Shown: piece by piece, positions 5,598-15,672 of the stretch
Position numbering within the stretch: position 1 is the first letter of the stretch
Layout of the letters: the number at the start of each line of letters is the position of its first letter
Assembly (NCBI RefSeq): GCF_025971955.1
Contig: NZ_JAPDMX010000005.1
Location: forward strand, 1 to 64,000
Origin: Shewanella subflava
GTDB taxonomy: Bacteria; Pseudomonadota; Gammaproteobacteria; Enterobacterales; Shewanellaceae
Direction of reading: 5' to 3'
DNA: 64,000 nucleotides
Notes under the pieces: model-generated
Seen by the model: only the letters and a program-made list of their open reading frames with translations
Databases searched by the model: none
What the model was told of the DNA's origin: nothing
Made by a program: the position numbers and the translations under genes

Positions 5598-8500
5598 ATG
5601 AGCGCTGGGGGAAAAAGGCAATACAAGCGATTTACGATACGCTTTACTGTTGTAAGCATTTTCATTATTGCCACCCTATTTACTGCCTCTATCGCTATTG
5701 GATTGCAGTTTTATTTTAGTCAGCGTCTGGCCACTGAAGCTGCACTGACCTTGTACGATCACAATGCCAATACCACTGGGTCATATCTTACCCAGGTCGA
5801 TAACCAAGCGATAAATACCACACGCCTTTTAGCGCATTACAATGATCTTTATGACGATAATGGCTTAACACCAGACTCGCTTAATATGTTTACCGATGTG
5901 ATGAATTCACTCCCGTTTATTTATGCTATTTATATCGGCTTGGATAATGGTGATTTATTTGAACTGGTTAACCTCAATGCCCACTCAATTGTGCGTAACC
6001 AACTCGGTGCATCGCAAGCAGATCGATGGGTAATTATTGAGATTAAAGATGAAGGGGAAAACAGAGTCCGACATATGCGCTATTACGATAATGAGTTTAC
6101 CCTCAGGACAATGAATAGCGAACCCACTGAATACAGAGCAAACATTCGTCCATGGTATACCCATGCCATTGCTGAACAGGTTAGTAAAACACCGCCTTAT
6201 CTATTTCAAAACTTACAATCTCCGGGTGTGACCTACTCCACTCAAATATCTTATGGCAACGCAGTATTAGGCGTTGATATTGCGCTCTCGAGTATTTCAG
6301 ATTATTTAAATCGGCTTGGTAAAGACGTTAAAGGAGAAAACAGTAAAGAAGTGTTTATTTTTGAGGCCAGTGGCGATGTGATCGCCTCAAATATTGCTCA
6401 AACCGATGAAGTCATTATTCCCGCGTCCAAACCATTACAATTGACCCCAGCACAACAAGCAGTGATCGCTAATACCTTACCGCTTATGGCTTCAAACGAA
6501 ACTAATTGGCCCCCTATTGATTTTGCAATCTCAGGTAAGCCTCAAGGCTATAGTATTGACTTGCTTAATATTGTGGCAGAAATGACAGGGCTAACCATCA
6601 AATACAATAATGGTTTTACCTGGGCTGAGTTTATCGACAAGTTTAAAGACGGTGAAATAGATATCCTACATTCACTGATGAACATTGAAGAAAATGCCAA
6701 TTTAGGTGTGTTTAGTGACACTTTTCTCAACTTGCCCTTTGCTGTGGTCACCCAAGATGGAACCACACAAATTACAGCCATGAGCGAGCTCAACAATAAA
6801 AGAGTGGCAATCCCTAAAGGCTGGAGCATTGGCACCATTGTCAAGCAGTACTTTCCTGATATTGAAGTGGTTGAGTATCAATCTACTTTAGATATTTTAC
6901 AGGCTGTTCATCGCAACGAGGTATTTGCGGCATTAGATAACAGCATTGTGCTGCACTACACTGCAAAACAATATTTTATTGACAATTTACAGTTTCACGA
7001 AACGGTCGATTACTCGCCCGCTAAAATAGATTCTGGCCTAAGTATAGTAATGAAACCAGAGCATGCTGAGTTGATTGAGATAATCAATTTAGCGATAAAA
7101 AATATCACCCCAGCGCAAATAAATGCACTGCGCAATAAATGGTTTTCTGAAGGGCAAAGTAAGGCTCCTGATTTGGTTCAAGGAACCGTTCCCTACAAGC
7201 AGCTTATCGACATATCAGCTAACCCAACCCTACAAAAAGTATTAAACGTGTTAGAGATTGATGGTGTAGAACGCTTTGTTTACGTTACCCCCCTTGGCCA
7301 TAAGTCTGCTGAAACTGAATACTTTGCCATAGTTGTGCCTACAAATGTGTTACTGGCATCCACCCACGACAAGGTCAAAAAATCAATTTTGGTCACCATG
7401 CTGTGCTTGTTGTTGGTGTTGCCGCTGTCTTGGCTATTTGCTTCACCGATTATTAAGCCAATCAATTTATTAGCGCTTGAAAATACTAAAATTAAAAACC
7501 GCCAATATGATGATGTTTTACAAGTTCAATCGTTTATTAAAGAAATCGATGACCTAGCATTCTCGATGGTGGATATGTCTGAATCAATAAAAGTGCATGA
7601 GCAAAATCAAAAGGCATTGATGGAAGCCTTTATTAAGCTCATAGCACAAGCCATCGATGATAAATCGCCCTATACAGCCGGCCATTGCAACCGTGTACCT
7701 GAGCTTGGGCTTATGCTTGCTGAAAGTGCCTCAAACTCCAAACTACCTGCATTTAAAGACTTTAAATTTAAAAATGACGATGAACACCGTGAGTTTAGAA
7801 TTGCTGCTTGGCTACATGATTGTGGCAAAATTACCACCCCAGAACATATCGTTGATAAAGGCACAAAATTAGAGGTCATTTATAATCGTATTCATGAGAT
7901 TAGAATGCGCTTTGAAGTGCTTTGGCGTGATGCACAAATCCATTACTACAGCCAATGCATCGCCAATCCCGATGAACAGGAAGCACATAAGGCAGAGCTC
8001 GATAAAGCCTTTAGCAAGCTGACGGAAGATTTTACCTTTATCGCCAATGCCAATGTGGGCGGTGAGTTTATGGATCAGGCACATATTGACAAATTAAATC
8101 AACTAGCGAAAACACAGTGGGTAAGACATTTCAGCGATAAAATCGGCCTATCACCAGTCGAAGAGCTAAATTACCCTCAAGGCGAAGAATCGCTTCCTGT
8201 CACTGAATCGTTATTGAGTAATAAGCCGCAACACATTATCAAACGAGATTTTCCGGTGCATTTTGATGAAAAATTTGGCATTAAAATGGACATCCCCGAG
8301 CACCTATATAATCAGGGAGAGCTGCATAACTTAGCCATTGGACGAGGTACTCTCACTGCCGAAGACAGATTTAAAATTAATGAGCACATCACCAGCACCA
8401 TTAAAATGTTAGAAAATTTACCGTTTCCGCCTGAGCTTGCCAGAGTTCCACGCTATGCGTCCACTCACCATGAAACCCTTAAAGGCACGGGATATCCGCG

Positions 8501-8771
8501 AAAATTAAGTGCTGAACAGCTTTCTATTCCAGAACGAATTTTAGTATTAGCAGACATATTTGAAGCCCTTACCGCGGCTGACAGACCCTATAAAAAAGCT
8601 AAGCCGATGAGCGTAGCCATCAGTATTTTACATAAGATGGCATTAGAACAGCACGTGGATATTGAGGTATTTAAATTGTTTCTCAGTAGCGGCGTTTATC
8701 TTGAGTACGCCCAAAGATTTTTAGACCCGAATCAAATAGATGAGGTGGACATAAATCAATATCTAAATTAA
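5598..8771 (+). CDS. Membrane HD-GYP phosphodiesterase with nested solute-binding domain
   Basis: This 1057-residue inner-membrane protein is predicted to hydrolyse cyclic di-GMP. TM1 (about 16-38) is followed by a periplasmic Cache-type sensor (about 40-300). A complete family-3 solute-binding domain (about 303-515) comes next. A short stretch that reads as the end of the Cache domain (about 535-590, VERFVYVTPL ... EYFAIVVP) follows, then TM2 (596-618) and a HAMP-like linker. The HD-GYP domain has H740-D741 in WLHDCGK, a long insertion, then H957-H958-E959 and G965-Y966-P967, a variant of HHExxDGxGYP. AAGGA 7 nt upstream supports ATG 5598. It is monocistronic. The binding domain suggests that an amino-acid-like ligand tunes c-di-GMP; the ligand is unknown. 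Confidence 0.88.
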   Translation: MSAGGKRQYKRFTIRFTVVSIFIIATLFTASIAIGLQFYFSQRLATEAALTLYDHNANTTGSYLTQVDNQAINTTRLLAHYNDLYDDNGLTPDSLNMFTDVMNSLPFIYAIYIGLDNGDLFELVNLNAHSIVRNQLGASQADRWVIIEIKDEGENRVRHMRYYDNEFTLRTMNSEPTEYRANIRPWYTHAIAEQVSKTPPYLFQNLQSPGVTYSTQISYGNAVLGVDIALSSISDYLNRLGKDVKGENSKEVFIFEASGDVIASNIAQTDEVIIPASKPLQLTPAQQAVIANTLPLMASNETNWPPIDFAISGKPQGYSIDLLNIVAEMTGLTIKYNNGFTWAEFIDKFKDGEIDILHSLMNIEENANLGVFSDTFLNLPFAVVTQDGTTQITAMSELNNKRVAIPKGWSIGTIVKQYFPDIEVVEYQSTLDILQAVHRNEVFAALDNSIVLHYTAKQYFIDNLQFHETVDYSPAKIDSGLSIVMKPEHAELIEIINLAIKNITPAQINALRNKWFSEGQSKAPDLVQGTVPYKQLIDISANPTLQKVLNVLEIDGVERFVYVTPLGHKSAETEYFAIVVPTNVLLASTHDKVKKSILVTMLCLLLVLPLSWLFASPIIKPINLLALENTKIKNRQYDDVLQVQSFIKEIDDLAFSMVDMSESIKVHEQNQKALMEAFIKLIAQAIDDKSPYTAGHCNRVPELGLMLAESASNSKLPAFKDFKFKNDDEHREFRIAAWLHDCGKITTPEHIVDKGTKLEVIYNRIHEIRMRFEVLWRDAQIHYYSQCIANPDEQEAHKAELDKAFSKLTEDFTFIANANVGGEFMDQAHIDKLNQLAKTQWVRHFSDKIGLSPVEELNYPQGEESLPVTESLLSNKPQHIIKRDFPVHFDEKFGIKMDIPEHLYNQGELHNLAIGRGTLTAEDRFKINEHITSTIKMLENLPFPPELARVPRYASTHHETLKGTGYPRKLSAEQLSIPERILVLADIFEALTAADRPYKKAKPMSVAISILHKMALEQHVDIEVFKLFLSSGVYLEYAQRFLDPNQIDEVDINQYLN

Positions 8772-8972
8772 CTTTCGGGTAAAACAAGGAATTAATAACA
8801 TTTCATTTTTCTACTCATCAAATAACAGCCACCAAAACCGTTGATTTTGGTTAACCAAAAAGTACTGTATCACTGGAGATTGTGGTGTAAATCCAGTTAT
8901 TGTGAACAAGCAAACATAATACCGCTTTAATCGAGCGTAGAATAACGCTGAAATGGTATGTGGAGCTAACTT

Positions 8973-9317
8973 ATGTGGTGGAGAGTATTGATTATTGCAA
9001 TCGCTTATTTATTAATTGGTGCGCATTTTCTGCGGTTTAACCAGATAGAATTAGCCATTTTTGCGGCAATATTACCGAGTTTAATGCTGATAAAACATGT
9101 TGTTGCCACTAGATTATTACAATTAGGCTTAGTGCTAGGCTGTATTTTTGTTTGGGGTATATCAACAGTGGATTTTGTACAAATGCGTATGGCAATGGAT
9201 GCCCCTTGGTTAAGGCTAGCATGTATTATGTCGGGTGTGATGGCTTTTACGTTATTTGCAGCCTATTGCTGTAATGGCTTAACAACGAGAGACAAAGGAT
9301 TACACTTATATTATTAA
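8973..9317 (+). CDS. Small membrane protein of unknown function
   Basis: This 114-residue, strongly hydrophobic protein has about four membrane helices (roughly 4-22, 27-43, 48-68 and 78-100) and a short polar C-terminal tail. No family is recognised. It stands alone, 200 bp after the HD-GYP gene and convergent with msrQ. The ATG at 8973 follows GGAGCTAACTT, an acceptable ribosome site. Clean boundaries and even codon use make it a likely real gene. Confidence 0.65.
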   Translation: MWWRVLIIAIAYLLIGAHFLRFNQIELAIFAAILPSLMLIKHVVATRLLQLGLVLGCIFVWGISTVDFVQMRMAMDAPWLRLACIMSGVMAFTLFAAYCCNGLTTRDKGLHLYY

Positions 9318-9345
9318 GTCGCAACATTAACCCTGAAGCGACTTA
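9315..9345. terminator. Inverted repeat between convergent genes
   Basis: TAAGTCGC (9315-9322) pairs with GCGACTTA (9338-9345) around 15 nt, starting at the stop codon of the small membrane gene and ending 12 bp before the msrQ stop. There is no long T-run, so it is a weaker candidate for a bidirectional terminator. Confidence 0.45.
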
Positions 9346-9356
9346 TTCAATATCTG

Positions 9357-9959
9357 TTAGCGCTTTGGTAAGTATTTTACGAGCTTTTGTTTGCGTAAAT
9401 AAACTAACGCTGCACAAATCACAATATAAATACTGGGTTCAATGATTTCTGATTTAACAGACCAATAAAAATGAATGGGTGCCAGTAAAGCAACAAGGTA
9501 AACCCAGTTATGCAGTTGTTGCCAACGCTTACCCATTTTCTTCTTAACAACCATAAACGAAGTTACACTGAGTAAAAGCAAAATAGTGTATGCCAGCGCA
9601 CCTAACAGTATATAGGGGCGCTTGATGACTTCTTCGAGCAAAAATCCCCACGCAAACAATAAATCTAAACTGATAAATGCCGCGATATGCAAAGTGGCGT
9701 AGGCAAAAACATATAGACCAATCAAACGCCGTGTTTGTAATAATAGCCCTTGCTTGAGGTATTTGGCCAAAGGAGAAACCGCCAAAGCCGCCAGCAGACT
9801 GTTTAATGCCCCCATACCTGTGTAGTGAATAATATACTGCACAGGATCGCCACCCGCATTATCAGTTAACACTAAATAAACTAAGTAGAGTATTGGCAAC
9901 GTAAAGGCGATATGTAAACCGCCTTTTAACCACCACAATCCACGGGGTGTAAGCCGCAT
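9357..9959 (-). CDS. msrQ: MsrQ, heme-binding membrane subunit of the MsrPQ system
   Basis: This 200-residue membrane protein has five to six helices and belongs to the YedZ/ferric-reductase-like family. Candidate heme-ligand histidines are visible in IIHYTGMG, YATLHIAAF, QLHNWVYL and APIHFYW. MsrQ passes electrons from the quinone pool or flavin reductase to the periplasmic methionine sulfoxide reductase MsrP. The start codon overlaps the msrP stop (TAATG), so the pair is translationally coupled in the usual msrP-msrQ order. Length is normal for the family. Confidence 0.93.
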   Translation of the reverse strand: MRLTPRGLWWLKGGLHIAFTLPILYLVYLVLTDNAGGDPVQYIIHYTGMGALNSLLAALAVSPLAKYLKQGLLLQTRRLIGLYVFAYATLHIAAFISLDLLFAWGFLLEEVIKRPYILLGALAYTILLLLSVTSFMVVKKKMGKRWQQLHNWVYLVALLAPIHFYWSVKSEIIEPSIYIVICAALVYLRKQKLVKYLPKR

Positions 9960-10993
9960 TAATAATATTTCCTTAAATCGAGATGCTTATATAACCCTGC
10001 AACTTGGTCACCATAACCGTTGAACATTTGCGTTGGGATACGTTTAGCTGAAAACAAGCCCCCTTCACCTATACTGCGTTCCGATGCCTGTGACCATCTT
10101 GGGTGATCCACCTCAGGATTCACGTTAGCATAAAAGCCATATTCATGTGACGCGAGTTGATTCCAGCTGGTCGGCGGCTGCTTGTCCATTAAGTGAATTT
10201 TGACAATGGATTTAATACTTTTAAAACCGTATTTCCACGGTACAACTAATCTTATTGGTGCACCATTTTGCGGTGGTAAAGTTTTGCCATACAAACCGAC
10301 AGCAAGAAATGCCAAAGGGTTCATGGCCTCTTGCAGAGTTAATCCTTCCACATAGGGATAATGAATTCCACCGCCCATAAGACGATTTTTTTGCCCTGGC
10401 ATTTGCTCTGGGTCAAATAGTGTTTCAAATGCCACATGGGTTGCAGATGACTGTACCCCCGCTTCTGTTAATAAACTGGCTAATGAAAAACCCACCCAAG
10501 GCACAACCATTGACCACGCCTCAACACAGCGTAATCGATAGCGGCGCTCTTCTAATGCAAAACGTTTAGTCAGATCATCTAAATCTAAGGTAATGGGTTT
10601 ATCAACAAGTCCATCAATTTGCAAAGACCAAGGATTAACCTTAAATGCTTGGGCATTGTCGAAAGGGTCTTGTTTGCTGGTGCCAAATTCATAGAAATTA
10701 TTATGGCGAGTGATTTTATTTTCAGGAGTTAAAGGGTCTGGGATAGCAAACGCTTTAGGTTGGGAAAATTGCAAAGGTGAAGTAGTAAAAGTTGAAGTGG
10801 ATTTATTACTGCCAAAATCAAATAAGCCGGCTTGCACATAGCCAGGAATACTTGCACCCAATGCACCTAAGCCTAAAGCTTTAACAATACTGCGACGGTC
10901 TTTAAAAACCGATTCTGGGGTAACTTGATTATCCGCTAAATCCCAAGCTGACTGACGTTTGATCCCTTTAGTAAAGCGCGTATGATGGGTCAT
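9959..10993 (-). CDS. msrP: MsrP, periplasmic molybdopterin methionine sulfoxide reductase
   Basis: This 344-residue oxidoreductase of the sulfite-oxidase fold repairs oxidised methionines in envelope proteins. A twin-arginine export signal is present at R33-R34 ([17 protein letters not shown]), consistent with export of the folded Mo-cofactor enzyme. C156 in YRLRCVEAW is the expected molybdenum ligand. The C-terminal part carries the conserved [14 protein letters not shown] segment. It is the first gene of the msrPQ operon. A stretch of 179 bp separates it from divergent rmuC and must contain both promoters. Confidence 0.95.
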   Translation of the reverse strand: MTHHTRFTKGIKRQSAWDLADNQVTPESVFKDRRSIVKALGLGALGASIPGYVQAGLFDFGSNKSTSTFTTSPLQFSQPKAFAIPDPLTPENKITRHNNFYEFGTSKQDPFDNAQAFKVNPWSLQIDGLVDKPITLDLDDLTKRFALEERRYRLRCVEAWSMVVPWVGFSLASLLTEAGVQSSATHVAFETLFDPEQMPGQKNRLMGGGIHYPYVEGLTLQEAMNPLAFLAVGLYGKTLPPQNGAPIRLVVPWKYGFKSIKSIVKIHLMDKQPPTSWNQLASHEYGFYANVNPEVDHPRWSQASERSIGEGGLFSAKRIPTQMFNGYGDQVAGLYKHLDLRKYY

Positions 10994-11172
10994 ATTATTC
11001 CCTCGGTAAATTTGGCAAGTTATTCATAAGACAGGTTAATACGCAATAAAATTTCATTTCGATTCAAAAATAAGCTAATCAATCAAAAAACACTAAATTG
11101 TCAATCATAATACTTGCAGGGCAAACATTGTCATGCGAACCTTATCGAGTTTCTATTTCAAAAGGTTAGGTT

Positions 11173-12663
11173 ATGCCATTCGCTGTTGATTTCACCCCTC
11201 CTCAAATTGCCGCTATGGTAGCCATTGCTTTTTTAGGTTTACTCATTGGCGCACTTTTAAACCAAAGATTAACCCGTCAGCGCTGGGAACAATTAAAGCA
11301 ACAATATGAAGCTGAAACCACACAAACCATTACCGAACAACAACGTTTAGTGGCTCAAATTCAAGATGTATTAGATGATAAAATTGATAATTTAAACCAC
11401 CTACAATCTAAGCTTGAATCTTATATCAGCCAACTTGCCAGAGCACAGGCGCAAGTTGAGCGTATTCCTCATTTGGAGCAACAACTCGAAGATAGCAACC
11501 GTAAAGTGTTGGAATCGCAGTTAAATCTATCAAAGTCAAATGCCATGCAACAAACCATTATGGCGAAAGCGGCTGCGGAGCATCAAGCTCTTGAAGATAA
11601 AATCAGCTTACTTGAAACCGCTGAAGAAAGGTTAAAAATTCAATTTGAAAACCTCGCAAACCGAATTTTTGATGAAAAAAGTGCAAACTTTAAACAGCAA
11701 AATGTAACCCAAATTGATGGCGTGCTTGGGCCTTTAAAACAGCAATTAGATGGATTTAGACAGCAGATACAACAGTCTTACAACCATGAACAATCTGAAC
11801 GCAGCGCGTTAAAGCATCAATTGAATCATTTGCGCGAACTGAATTTGAAGATGAGCCAAGATGCGATCAACCTGACCAAAGCGCTTAAAGGTGATAATAA
11901 GCAACAAGGCAATTGGGGCGAAGTCATTCTTGAAAGAGTATTGCAAGAAAGTGGTTTACGTGAAGGCCATGAATATGACACTCAACAAGATTTAAAAAAT
12001 GATGAGGGAAAACGCTTTAAGCCCGATGTGATTGTCCACTTACCTGAAAATAAAGATGTTGTCATTGATGCCAAAATGTCTTTAATCGCTTACGAGCGCT
12101 ATTTTAACAGTGATGATCAAGACATTCGTGAACAAGCGCTTAAAGATCATGCCTTATCAATGCGCCAACATATCAAGGGACTCAGTCAAAAGGATTATCA
12201 TAAATTACATGGTCTAAAAAGCTTAGATTATGTGCTAATGTTTATTCCAGTCGAGCCTGCTTTTTTACTGGCAATTGAGTACGATCCAAGCTTGATAAAT
12301 TTTGCATTAGAGCAAAATATTATGTTGGTTAGCCCCACTAATTTATTGGTGGCATTACGTACCATCAACAATATTTGGCGCTATGAATATCAAAATCAAC
12401 ATGCGCAAACGATTGCCAAGCAAGCGGCTAAAATTTATGACAAATTATGTAGCCATGTAGATGACATGGAAAAACTAGGTCGAGCACTTGAAACCGCAGA
12501 TAAAAGTTACCAGCAGGCGATGGGTAAATTGTCATCCGGTAAAGGAAATTTAATTCGTCAGGCCCACACCTTACAACGTTTAGGTGTAGATACCAGTAAA
12601 CAACTTGATAAACAGCTGCTCAATCGAGCGCTTGATGAATCATTGGACAAAAATGAAGGATAA
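11173..12663 (+). CDS. rmuC: RmuC family DNA recombination protein
   Basis: This 496-residue protein has an N-terminal membrane helix (about 12-29), a long Gln/Leu-rich coiled coil (about 30-225) and a C-terminal RmuC domain (about 235-450). The RmuC domain has GNWGEVILERVL, RFKPDVIVHLP and DVVIDAKMSL, which form a PD-(D/E)xK-like nuclease core (D, D-x-K). RmuC limits rearrangements at inverted repeats in E. coli; the exact activity is not settled. AAAAGGTTAGGTT precedes ATG 11173. It is a single gene divergent from msrP. The length is close to E. coli RmuC (475). Confidence 0.92.
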   Translation: MPFAVDFTPPQIAAMVAIAFLGLLIGALLNQRLTRQRWEQLKQQYEAETTQTITEQQRLVAQIQDVLDDKIDNLNHLQSKLESYISQLARAQAQVERIPHLEQQLEDSNRKVLESQLNLSKSNAMQQTIMAKAAAEHQALEDKISLLETAEERLKIQFENLANRIFDEKSANFKQQNVTQIDGVLGPLKQQLDGFRQQIQQSYNHEQSERSALKHQLNHLRELNLKMSQDAINLTKALKGDNKQQGNWGEVILERVLQESGLREGHEYDTQQDLKNDEGKRFKPDVIVHLPENKDVVIDAKMSLIAYERYFNSDDQDIREQALKDHALSMRQHIKGLSQKDYHKLHGLKSLDYVLMFIPVEPAFLLAIEYDPSLINFALEQNIMLVSPTNLLVALRTINNIWRYEYQNQHAQTIAKQAAKIYDKLCSHVDDMEKLGRALETADKSYQQAMGKLSSGKGNLIRQAHTLQRLGVDTSKQLDKQLLNRALDESLDKNEG

Positions 12664-12774
12664 CAAAGCGGATTTAATCAATACTTAATAGTGTCACGGT
12701 ATGAATGTAAGTGTAAAAATATAATTAACAAAACTAATCGCAAACGATGTACTGAGGCGGAGACTCTCATTTAA

Positions 12775-14712
12775 ATGCGTACTACATGGATTAATGCATG
12801 TTTATCTAAAGTGCTAACAACTACCCTAGTTGTTTTCGTTTTACCCGTGTTATTCAGTAACACTGCCAACGCTTATACCCCTGAACAACAACGTTATCTG
12901 GATGCTAAAAAAGCTTTAGATACCAGACAAATGAGTCGCTACCAACAATTAAGAGCCCAGCTGGACGATTATCCTCTAACCGTTTACCTCGATTATCACA
13001 TCAAAATTGATGAGATTCTTAATATGCCAGGTACAAGGGCTAGCGAGGCGATAGAAGCATTTAACACCATGCCGCTTTATAATTCGGCTCGGTATCGTTA
13101 TTTGATGAAAGCAGGTAGTCAGTCGCGTTGGCAAGATTTTTTAGCGGTCTCGCCTAACTCCCCTAACGATATGCGCCTGCAGTGTTACCACCTAAGGGCG
13201 CAGTTAGCCACTGGCAATAAAAAAGCGGCTTATAAAGGTGCGGATAAATTATGGCTTCATGGCTACTCTCGCCCTAAAGAATGTGATCCTTTATTTACCC
13301 AGTGGGCAAAAGATGGTTATCGCACACAGGAGCTTATCTGGGGACGCATGTTACTTAGCTTTAATGCGGGACAATCTAGCCTACTGAGCTATTTGAGCAA
13401 CAAAATAACCAAACACCGTGACGATGCCCAATTATTATTAGCCGTTTATAAAGACCCTAACACCTTAAGACACACAAAACGTTTTCGTAGCTCACAGCCT
13501 ATCGTGGCGGATATTGTTGATGCTGGACTAAGAAAATTAGCCAAAAAAGATCTTAAACAAGCGATCAAATTATATGTTAAATATGACAAAGCGAATCGAT
13601 TTAACGATACCCAAGGAAAACAGCTAAATCATTATCTAGTAAGGCGTGCGTTAATCAATCAGGACGATAACCTTAAAAGCCATATCGATAGTTCACTGGT
13701 GTCATTAGCTTCTGACGAACTGTTTGAAATGCGCATGCGCTGGGCTATTCGTCAGCAAGATTTTGTCACACTTAACACTTACCTCCCTTTACTGAGCGAA
13801 CAGGCAATGGCTAATTCACGCTGGCAATATTGGCAAGCCAAAATGAATTCAGACCAACAGCAATCAGAAAATCAACTTTCATCATTAGCGCAACAACGCG
13901 ACTTTTACGGATTTAACGCTGCAAAACAAATTAAAAAACCGTTATCACTTAACGACGATAATTTAGTATCAAATCCAAAACTTCGTGAAAAACTATTTGA
14001 TGATGCCGGCTTAGCTCGGGTTGTGGAATTAAGGGCATTAGATAAGTTTTTAGACTCGCGTAGCGAATGGATTTACCTTATGCGTCGCCATGATGGTCCC
14101 ATGACAGCAGAATATGGCTTATATGCATTGGAGCAAGGTTGGTACGACCTCAGTGTTGAATCCAGTATACAAGGCCAGCAATGGAATGCCTTAAACTTGC
14201 GTTTTCCTAAAGCTGCCGATGCTGAATTTGCCCGTGCCAGTCAAAAATATAAAGTGGATATTAATGAAATTCGGGCAATTTCTCGCCGCGAAAGTGCTTT
14301 TAACCATTACGCAACCTCAGGTGTAGGCGCACGTGGTTTAATGCAATTAATGCCCGCTACAGCAAAACAAACCGCCAAAAAGAACAATATTCGCTTTAAT
14401 GACGTACAAGACTTATATAAACCACAAGTTAACGTGATGTTGGGCAGTGCTTATTATGCTGAGCTATTAAAACAATTTGATAATAATCGCGTATTAGCCA
14501 CGGCGGCATATAATGCTGGTCCAGGTAGCGTTAGACGTTGGTTGAAAGTGTCCAATGGTTCATTAGATGCCATGAGTTTTATTGAAACCATTCCGTTTAC
14601 TGAAACTCGTGAATATGTTCAAGCGGTATTAAGCTATCGGATGATCTATCAACATCAAGATAACCCCAATGCCAGTATGTTTACCGATAAAGAATGGAAT
14701 TACGTTTATTAA
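12775..14712 (+). CDS. slt: Soluble lytic murein transglycosylase
   Basis: This 645-residue periplasmic enzyme has a signal peptide at about 1-33 (cleavage after NTANA). A long alpha-helical superhelix forms the ring-like body (about 35-470), and a C-terminal goose-lysozyme/SLT domain follows. The catalytic glutamate is E506 in SRRESAFNHYA, followed by GARGLMQLMPATA and AAYNAGPGSVRRW. It cleaves the MurNAc-GlcNAc bond to give 1,6-anhydro products during wall turnover. The length matches E. coli Slt70 (645). It lies upstream of the moxR group with a 36-bp gap and may be cotranscribed. Confidence 0.95.
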   Translation: MRTTWINACLSKVLTTTLVVFVLPVLFSNTANAYTPEQQRYLDAKKALDTRQMSRYQQLRAQLDDYPLTVYLDYHIKIDEILNMPGTRASEAIEAFNTMPLYNSARYRYLMKAGSQSRWQDFLAVSPNSPNDMRLQCYHLRAQLATGNKKAAYKGADKLWLHGYSRPKECDPLFTQWAKDGYRTQELIWGRMLLSFNAGQSSLLSYLSNKITKHRDDAQLLLAVYKDPNTLRHTKRFRSSQPIVADIVDAGLRKLAKKDLKQAIKLYVKYDKANRFNDTQGKQLNHYLVRRALINQDDNLKSHIDSSLVSLASDELFEMRMRWAIRQQDFVTLNTYLPLLSEQAMANSRWQYWQAKMNSDQQQSENQLSSLAQQRDFYGFNAAKQIKKPLSLNDDNLVSNPKLREKLFDDAGLARVVELRALDKFLDSRSEWIYLMRRHDGPMTAEYGLYALEQGWYDLSVESSIQGQQWNALNLRFPKAADAEFARASQKYKVDINEIRAISRRESAFNHYATSGVGARGLMQLMPATAKQTAKKNNIRFNDVQDLYKPQVNVMLGSAYYAELLKQFDNNRVLATAAYNAGPGSVRRWLKVSNGSLDAMSFIETIPFTETREYVQAVLSYRMIYQHQDNPNASMFTDKEWNYVY

Positions 14713-14748
14713 AACAAGATTTATCGGAATAAAAACAAAGGAGTGCCA

Positions 14749-15660
14749 GTGCCGCATACCGTTATTACACAGCTAATTAATCAACTTGAACACATCCTTC
14801 TTGGTAAACCCATGCAGATAAAATTAGCTGTGGCATGTATTTTGGCAAAAGGTCATTTGTTAATTGAAGACTTGCCCGGCATGGGCAAAACCAGTTTATC
14901 CCATGCCATTGCAACCAGTTTAGGCATGAGCTATCAACGTATCCAATTTACCAGCGACATGTTACCCGCTGATATTTTGGGGGTGTCTATTTATGATAAA
15001 ACGCTGCAGCAATTTACTTTTCATAAAGGACCGGTGTTTAATCAAATGTTGCTGGCGGATGAAATTAACCGTGCCAGCCCCAAAACCCAAAGTGCGTTGT
15101 TAGAAGCTATGGCGGAGCAGCAAATCACTCAAGATGGCACCACTTATTCATTACCCAACCCATTTTTTGTTATTGCTACCCAAAACCCGCAGGATCAATC
15201 TGGCACATTTGCCTTGCCTGAATCGCAGTTAGACCGATTTATGATGCGCATTTCTATCGGTTACCCTAGCCAAGATGCAGAAATGACCATGCTGAAAAAT
15301 CAGCTACACGGCCATAAGCAAGTCCCAATTCAACAATGCATCAGCCCTAGCGAATTATTAACCCTTCAAGCTGAAGTCAACCAAGTGTCCACTTCAGATG
15401 CGGTACTTAAATATTTATTGGCATTGGTGAGTATGTCACGGGAACAAAAACAGGCTACGGGTTTATCACCTAGAGCCAGTTTAGCCCTATTACAAGCGGC
15501 GAAGGCCTGGGCCGTTATTGAACAGCGCAACTACCTTGTGCCTGAAGATATTCAAGCAGTTTTTCATGCAGTGGCAGAGCACAGAATCAGCGCCCACGGC
15601 GTTTTTCAGGGCAAAGCCTTATCAGACACCTTACTTGCTAGCGTTAATCCAATTCGCTAA
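14749..15660 (+). CDS. MoxR-family AAA+ ATPase
   Basis: This protein has about 303 residues. Walker A is DLPGMGKTS (K47), Walker B is LLADEINRASPKT, and sensor 1 is IATQNPQDQ with arginines in QLDRFMMR. The C-terminal lid ends near ISAHGVFQGK. MoxR proteins act as chaperones for partner proteins, often encoded with DUF58 proteins as here. The frame allows a GTG at 14743, but AAAGGAG overlaps that codon. The second GTG at 14749 lies 5 nt after GGAG and is the better start. The stop is 13 bp before the next gene's start. Confidence 0.93.
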   Translation: MPHTVITQLINQLEHILLGKPMQIKLAVACILAKGHLLIEDLPGMGKTSLSHAIATSLGMSYQRIQFTSDMLPADILGVSIYDKTLQQFTFHKGPVFNQMLLADEINRASPKTQSALLEAMAEQQITQDGTTYSLPNPFFVIATQNPQDQSGTFALPESQLDRFMMRISIGYPSQDAEMTMLKNQLHGHKQVPIQQCISPSELLTLQAEVNQVSTSDAVLKYLLALVSMSREQKQATGLSPRASLALLQAAKAWAVIEQRNYLVPEDIQAVFHAVAEHRISAHGVFQGKALSDTLLASVNPIR

Positions 15661-15672
15661 TGGTGATGCGCA

